Source: Sporomusa ovata DSM 2662
GTDB taxonomy: Bacteria > Bacillota > Negativicutes > Sporomusales > Sporomusaceae
NCBI RefSeq assembly: GCF_000445445.1
Contig: NZ_ASXP01000001.1
Span: forward strand, 976,501-1,040,500
Direction: 5' to 3'
DNA length: 64,000 bases
Part shown: positions 60,120 through 64,000 of the stretch, piece after piece
How positions within the stretch are numbered: position 1 is the stretch's first letter
Layout of the letters: every line of letters starts with the position of its first letter
Program-made: the position numbers and the translations under genes
Notes under the pieces: model-generated
Told to the model about the DNA's origin: nothing
Database searches by the model: none
The model's input: only the letters and a program-made list of their open reading frames with translations

Positions 60120-61487
60120 TTGATTAGACAAACAGAATTCGCCAATAAAAAAATTCTAGTATTAGGCGCTGGTATCAGCGGGCTTTCCGTAGCTCAGATT
60201 TTGCAGCGGTTAGGCGCAAGTGTTGTCGTAAGTGATGCTAAATCTATGGATCAATTTGATCAGGACTTTTCTGAATTGCAGGCGGCTGGTATTACCTTTA
60301 TGATGGGACACCAGAATGAGAAACTACTTGATGACATAGACTATCTTGTGGTGTCTCCCGGTATATCCATTTATATCCCGCTGGTTATGGCTGCACAAAA
60401 CCGGGGTATTTGTGTTATGAGCGAAGTGGAGGTGGCTTACCGTCTGAGTGAGGCACCAATGATTGCGATTACGGGTACTAATGGTAAAACAACAACGACA
60501 ACTTTAATTGGCGAAATGCTTAAAACTACCGGTCACCAAGTTGGGGTAGGGGGTAATATTGGAGCTGCATTGTCAGAGCAGGCGCTTGCGGTCAGACCAG
60601 ATGGTTTTATTGTGGCCGAGATATCGAGCTTTCAACTTGAGGGTGTTATCGAGTTTCGCCCCCATATTGCTGCCATTTTGAACCTGACTCCTGATCATTT
60701 AGACCGGCACCATACGATGGAAGTTTATCAACAAATGAAAGAGCAAGTATTTAACAGGCAAGAAGCTAGCGATTATTTAATTTTGAACTATGATGATATG
60801 GCTGTGCGCGGTATGGCTAAGCGGGCCAAGGGAAAAGTAGTATATTTTAGCCGGCAGCAGTGTCTTGATTTTGGATTTTATGTTGAAAATGGCAGGATCA
60901 AAATGAACCTGGATGGTAATTGTAACGAGATCTGCGCTGTTAATGATATTAACATAAAAGGCGGCCACAATGTGGAAAATGCATTAGCTGCCTGTGGAGC
61001 TGCTTATTTTGCCGGAGTTCGGCCTGAAGCAATGGCAGAGGTTCTTAAAACTTTTTCCGGTGTGGAGCACAGGATTGAGTTTACGGCTGAAATTGCCGGC
61101 ATAGCCTACTATAATGATTCTAAAGCCACTAATCCTGAATCGGCAATAAAAGCGCTGGAAGCCTTTGACGGTCATATTATTCTCATTGCCGGTGGACGGG
61201 ATAAGAATACAGATTTAACCGCCTTTATGAAGCTGGCAAAAGAACGTGTGGATCACCTGATTCTGCTTGGAGAGGCCCGGCAGCGTTTCGCTGAGGCAGC
61301 GACGCAACAGGGGGTGAACAATATTCATCAGGTGGCTACATTTGCCGAGGCAGTAACGCTGGCACACAAGTTGGCGCAGCCACCACAGGTGGTAGTATTA
61401 TCGCCTGCCTGTGCCAGTTATGATATGTTCAATAATTACGAGGAACGGGGGAAAGCCTTTAAGGGCTTGGTGCGCCAATTAGGGTAA
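60120..61487 (+). CDS. murD: UDP-MurNAc-L-Ala:D-Glu ligase MurD
   Basis: Adds D-glutamate to UDP-MurNAc-L-Ala. The 455 residues have ILVLGAGISGLSVAQ, ATP loop ITGTNGKTTTTTL, NLTPDHLDRH and YNDSKATNP. The start is TTG at 60120, one base after the mraY stop, with GGAGGAA upstream. Confidence 0.95.
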   Translation: MIRQTEFANKKILVLGAGISGLSVAQILQRLGASVVVSDAKSMDQFDQDFSELQAAGITFMMGHQNEKLLDDIDYLVVSPGISIYIPLVMAAQNRGICVMSEVEVAYRLSEAPMIAITGTNGKTTTTTLIGEMLKTTGHQVGVGGNIGAALSEQALAVRPDGFIVAEISSFQLEGVIEFRPHIAAILNLTPDHLDRHHTMEVYQQMKEQVFNRQEASDYLILNYDDMAVRGMAKRAKGKVVYFSRQQCLDFGFYVENGRIKMNLDGNCNEICAVNDINIKGGHNVENALAACGAAYFAGVRPEAMAEVLKTFSGVEHRIEFTAEIAGIAYYNDSKATNPESAIKALEAFDGHIILIAGGRDKNTDLTAFMKLAKERVDHLILLGEARQRFAEAATQQGVNNIHQVATFAEAVTLAHKLAQPPQVVVLSPACASYDMFNNYEERGKAFKGLVRQLG

Positions 61488-61499
61488 GGAGGGAGCAAG

Positions 61500-62603
61500 A
61501 TGGGAGTCAGGCCTAAGTCGCCCGATTATGTCGTTTTTTTTGCCATTATGGGCTTGTTGGGTTTCGGGATAGTAATGGTCTATAGTTCAAGTGCTGTTTC
61601 CGCATATGTAAACTATAATGACAGTTTCTATTTTTTAAAACGACAGTTGATATGGGCTACCCTAGGAATACTGACTATGTTGTTTACGATGAATATTGAT
61701 TATCACGTGTGGCGCAAACTAGCCAAACCGATTATGATAATTACCTTGCTTTTATTGGTCTTGGTTCTTGTTCCTGGGTTAGGAAAGGTAGTCAACGGTG
61801 CCAGACGTTGGCTGGGATTTGGTTCACTTTATCTACAACCGTCAGAAATTGCAAAATTAAGTATGGTACTGTTTACTACTAATAGTCTGGCAAGGTCACA
61901 AGATAAAATTGGTAACTTTGTTAAGGGGGTTATGCCCCAATTATTGATGCTGATACTGGTATTTGGATTAATTTTGAAAGAGCCTGATTTAGGGACCGCA
62001 CTTGTTATTAGTGGAACGGTTTTTATTTTATTGTTTGCCTCAGGTGCTAAGCTTACGCACCTGGGATCCCTGGGTGCTGCCGGCGTGCTCGGCATAATTA
62101 CCGCAATTATTGCCGAACCCTACCGGCTAAAACGTTTGTTAGCTTTTAGTGATCCGTGGGCTGATCCATTAAATAGCGGCTACCATATCATTCAGTCCTT
62201 ATATGCGATCGGTTCTGGTGGTCTGTTCGGTGTTGGTTTGGGGCGCAGCCGGGAAAAATTCTTGTATTTGCCTGAACCTCATACTGACTTTATCTTTGCT
62301 ATTTTGGGTGAGGAACTTGGTTTTATTGGTACAGCCACAGTTATAATTTTATTTTTTCTATTTGCCTGGAGAGGTTTTAAGACAGCTATATCAGCGCCAG
62401 ATATATATGGCAGCCTGCTGGCTGGAGGTATAACCAGTATGATTGTACTGCAGGCGCTTATGAACATTGCCGTAGTTACAGCCTCAATGCCGGTAACAGG
62501 AATCCCATTGCCCTTCATTAGCTTCGGTGGTTCAGCCCTGATTTTCACGTTGGCTGCGGTGGGTATACTCCTTAATATTTCCCGGTATGTCAGCTTGAAA
62601 TGA
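61500..62603 (+). CDS. SEDS peptidoglycan polymerase FtsW/SpoVE
   Basis: Ten-helix SEDS glycosyltransferase that works with the class B PBP encoded upstream. The 367 residues have VYSSSAVSAYVN, KEPDLGTALVI, GVGLGRSREKFLYLPEPHTD (family signature) and PLPFISFGGSAL. The name FtsW or SpoVE cannot be decided from sequence; in spore formers the dcw copy is often called spoVE. Confidence 0.93.
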   Translation: MGVRPKSPDYVVFFAIMGLLGFGIVMVYSSSAVSAYVNYNDSFYFLKRQLIWATLGILTMLFTMNIDYHVWRKLAKPIMIITLLLLVLVLVPGLGKVVNGARRWLGFGSLYLQPSEIAKLSMVLFTTNSLARSQDKIGNFVKGVMPQLLMLILVFGLILKEPDLGTALVISGTVFILLFASGAKLTHLGSLGAAGVLGIITAIIAEPYRLKRLLAFSDPWADPLNSGYHIIQSLYAIGSGGLFGVGLGRSREKFLYLPEPHTDFIFAILGEELGFIGTATVIILFFLFAWRGFKTAISAPDIYGSLLAGGITSMIVLQALMNIAVVTASMPVTGIPLPFISFGGSALIFTLAAVGILLNISRYVSLK

Positions 62604-62621
62604 ATGTAGGGGGCAAAGGTT

Positions 62622-63740
62622 ATGCGAATCATTATTTCTGGCGGGGGAACAGGTGGGCACATCTACCCCGCCGTTACTATCGCCAGAGAGGCAGCCAAGT
62701 TAGCCGATAACTGCGAGATACTATTTGTGGGGACGAAACATGGGCTGGAAGCAGATATCATTCCTAAGGAAGGTTTTTCATTTGCTACTATCGAAGTGCG
62801 CGGGCTGGAACGGCGGTTGTCCTGGCAGAATGTCCGAACCCTCTTTACTACTGTAGGAAGTGTGTGGAATTCTGCGCAAATTATAAAAAATTTTCGCCCA
62901 GATGTTGTTATTGGTACTGGTGGTTATGTATGTGGTCCGGTGCTTTTGGCGGCTAGCTTGCTGAAAATACCAACCATTATTCAAGAACAAAATGTTATAC
63001 CTGGCATCACGAATAAAATTTTATCCCGGTTTGTTGATAAAATTGCTTTAGGCTATCAAGACGCTGCAGTCTATTTTACTAAGTGCAGGCCTGAGCAAAT
63101 TGTAGTTACCGGTAATCCTATTAGACCGGAGGTCATGTCAGCTAAACGGGAAGAAGGTTTGACTGAACTTGGACTTGCACCTGATAAACTTACTGTTTTG
63201 GTAGTTGGAGGAAGCCGGGGGGCTCGCAGTATCAATAAGGCGATGTCTGGTGTATACAACTATTTTAGCGGCAATTCACAGATTCAAATATTGCATGTCA
63301 CAGGACAAAGCGAGTATAATAGCATGGTTGGCAATAGTAAGCAATCTGGTATAGAGCTATCCAGTGCTGGTAATATTATCATCAAACCATATTTATATAA
63401 TATGCCGTTAGCTTTAGCGGCTGCTGATTTAGCTATTTTCAGAGCCGGGGCAGTCGGTTTGGCTGAATTAACCGCGCGCGGCATTCCGGCAATTCTGATA
63501 CCATACCCCTTTGCTGCAGAGAATCATCAGGAGTTTAATGCCAGAGCTTTAGAAAAGCAGGGGGCAGCAGTAGTAATTATCGACAAAGAACTGACAGATA
63601 GTAAACTGATAGATACGATCAAGAGGTTGCTAGGTAATCCGGAAGTACTTTCCAGTATGGCTAAGAAAAGTAAAGAGTTAGGTTGCCCACAAGCGGCAGA
63701 AACAATTGCCCGGCTGGCACTTAGTCTGAAAAAACCTTAA
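62622..63740 (+). CDS. murG: Lipid II synthase MurG
   Basis: UDP-GlcNAc transferase making lipid II. The 372 residues have IISGGGTGGHIYPAV, VIGTGGYVCGPVLLAA, IQEQNVIPGITN and FRAGAVGLAELTARG. GGGGGC-type ribosome site before the ATG. Confidence 0.95.
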   Translation: MRIIISGGGTGGHIYPAVTIAREAAKLADNCEILFVGTKHGLEADIIPKEGFSFATIEVRGLERRLSWQNVRTLFTTVGSVWNSAQIIKNFRPDVVIGTGGYVCGPVLLAASLLKIPTIIQEQNVIPGITNKILSRFVDKIALGYQDAAVYFTKCRPEQIVVTGNPIRPEVMSAKREEGLTELGLAPDKLTVLVVGGSRGARSINKAMSGVYNYFSGNSQIQILHVTGQSEYNSMVGNSKQSGIELSSAGNIIIKPYLYNMPLALAAADLAIFRAGAVGLAELTARGIPAILIPYPFAAENHQEFNARALEKQGAAVVIIDKELTDSKLIDTIKRLLGNPEVLSSMAKKSKELGCPQAAETIARLALSLKKP

Positions 63741-63752
63741 TCTTACTAATAA

Positions 63753-63855
63753 GGTAACATCGGGTGCCAAGAGTGCATACACTATGGTATGCCAAAGCGG
63801 CAGCCGGATGGGCTAGGGAATAACTCTTTCTGCAGATATAGGCGCTGGAGTTACC
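63753..63855 (+). other. Candidate structured RNA element between murG and murC
   Basis: Non-coding stretch with nested complementary arms: GGTAAC (63753-63758) with GTTACC (63850-63855); GGTGCC (63763-63768) with GGCGCT (63841-63846, includes G-U pairs); AAGAGT (63769-63774) with ACTCTT (63823-63828); GCATAC (63775-63780) with GTATGC (63787-63792); AGCC (63802-63805) with GGCT (63811-63814). Together they form a branched fold ending 28 nt before the murC start. I recognise no known riboswitch class. Confidence 0.45.
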
Positions 63856-63882
63856 GGTGCGCAAGAAAGGGGAGAAATACTG

Positions 63883-64000
63883 TTGTTAGATAATATAAAA
63901 AAATTCATTTTGTTGGTATTGGTGGCTCAGGTATGAGCTCTATTGCGAAGGTACTGCTGGAAATGGGGTATATTGTGTCTGGTTCTGATGCTCAGGAATC
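63883..64000 (+). CDS. murC: UDP-MurNAc:L-alanine ligase MurC, N-terminal part, frame broken at A7 (partial)
   Basis: A TTG at 63883 with AGGGGAG 8 nt upstream begins LLDNIKK. At the seven-A run (63897-63903) the zero frame goes on to a stop after a few codons. The -1 frame gives IHFVGIGGSGMSSIAKVLLE and VSGSDAQES, the normal MurC N-terminus. No start codon lies in the -1 frame before the glycine loop. Either one A is missing from the sequence, or the gene uses slippage at A AAA AAA. The gene runs off the window. MurC adds L-Ala to UDP-MurNAc. Confidence 0.82.

Noticed and set aside
1..64000. CRISPR array, prophage, tRNA or rRNA genes
   Set aside because: No regularly spaced direct repeats, phage structural genes, tRNA cloverleaf signatures or rRNA sequence were noticed anywhere in the window.

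Overview
The window is a gene-dense 64 kb stretch of a spore-forming, diderm Firmicute, most likely a member of the Sporomusaceae/Negativicutes. This assignment is inference. It rests on a mix of Firmicute markers (AbrB with a Spo0A-type box, a yqeG-aroE pair, mraZ, an ftsI with PASTA domains, many GTG/TTG starts with strong AGGAGG ribosome sites) and markers of an outer membrane (a PilQ-type secretin, an RND efflux pump, a relic of a two-partner-secretion transporter). MurE carries the DNPR signature of a meso-diaminopimelate ligase. Almost everything reads on the + strand; only three small genes are on the - strand.

Layout. 1-2059: tail of an unidentified gene, abrB, a YqeG-type phosphatase, aroE. 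2060-16604: a complete type IV pilus locus (pilB, pilT, pilC, pilin, prepilin peptidase, minor pilins, a ComFB-like protein, pilM, pilN, pilO, a PilP-like protein, secretin pilQ) with aroC inside it and aroK-aroB after it, so four shikimate genes travel with the pilus genes. 16700-21116: RND efflux adaptor and pump. 21118-27866: a mixed region with a CC/Se-motif protein, an unknown helical protein, larB-larC (nickel-pincer cofactor), an HD-GYP protein, folE2, a low-complexity repeat protein and a ChbG-type deacetylase.

27966-42887: a cobalamin riboswitch followed by a long anaerobic B12 operon (cbiD, cbiE, cbiT, cbiF, cbiG, cbiH, cbiJ, cbiC, cbiA, cobU, cbiP, cbiB, cobS, pduX-like, cobD, cobC) and a cupin. 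It covers corrin ring chemistry from cobalt-factor III onwards, amidation, aminopropanol arm synthesis and nucleotide-loop assembly, but not cobalt insertion, cbiL, cobT or the adenosyltransferase. 42888-46330: a decayed accessory island with a broken FhaC/ShlB-type transporter gene, a transposase remnant that truncates it, short GTCCCC repeats, a cluster of tiny membrane-protein genes missed by length-filtered gene calling, and a probable 6S RNA gene. 46345-51938: cyclophilin, CoA-binding protein, thioredoxin, feoB-feoA, DUF1858 protein, lgt and a polysaccharide deacetylase. 52035-64000: the division and cell-wall (dcw) cluster mraZ-rsmH-ftsL-ftsI-murE-murF-mraY-murD-ftsW-murG-murC, with murC cut by the window edge.

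Points most worth a second look: the murC start region, where the correct protein needs a -1 shift at an A7 heptamer in exactly the slippery register; a multi-stem RNA-like element between murG and murC; tandem AAAGTG boxes upstream of mraZ; the tiny-ORF cluster with an in-frame TGA; a three-copy dispersed inverted-repeat element lying between genes of operons; and a recurrent AGCAGGA-N17-GAATA intergenic motif.
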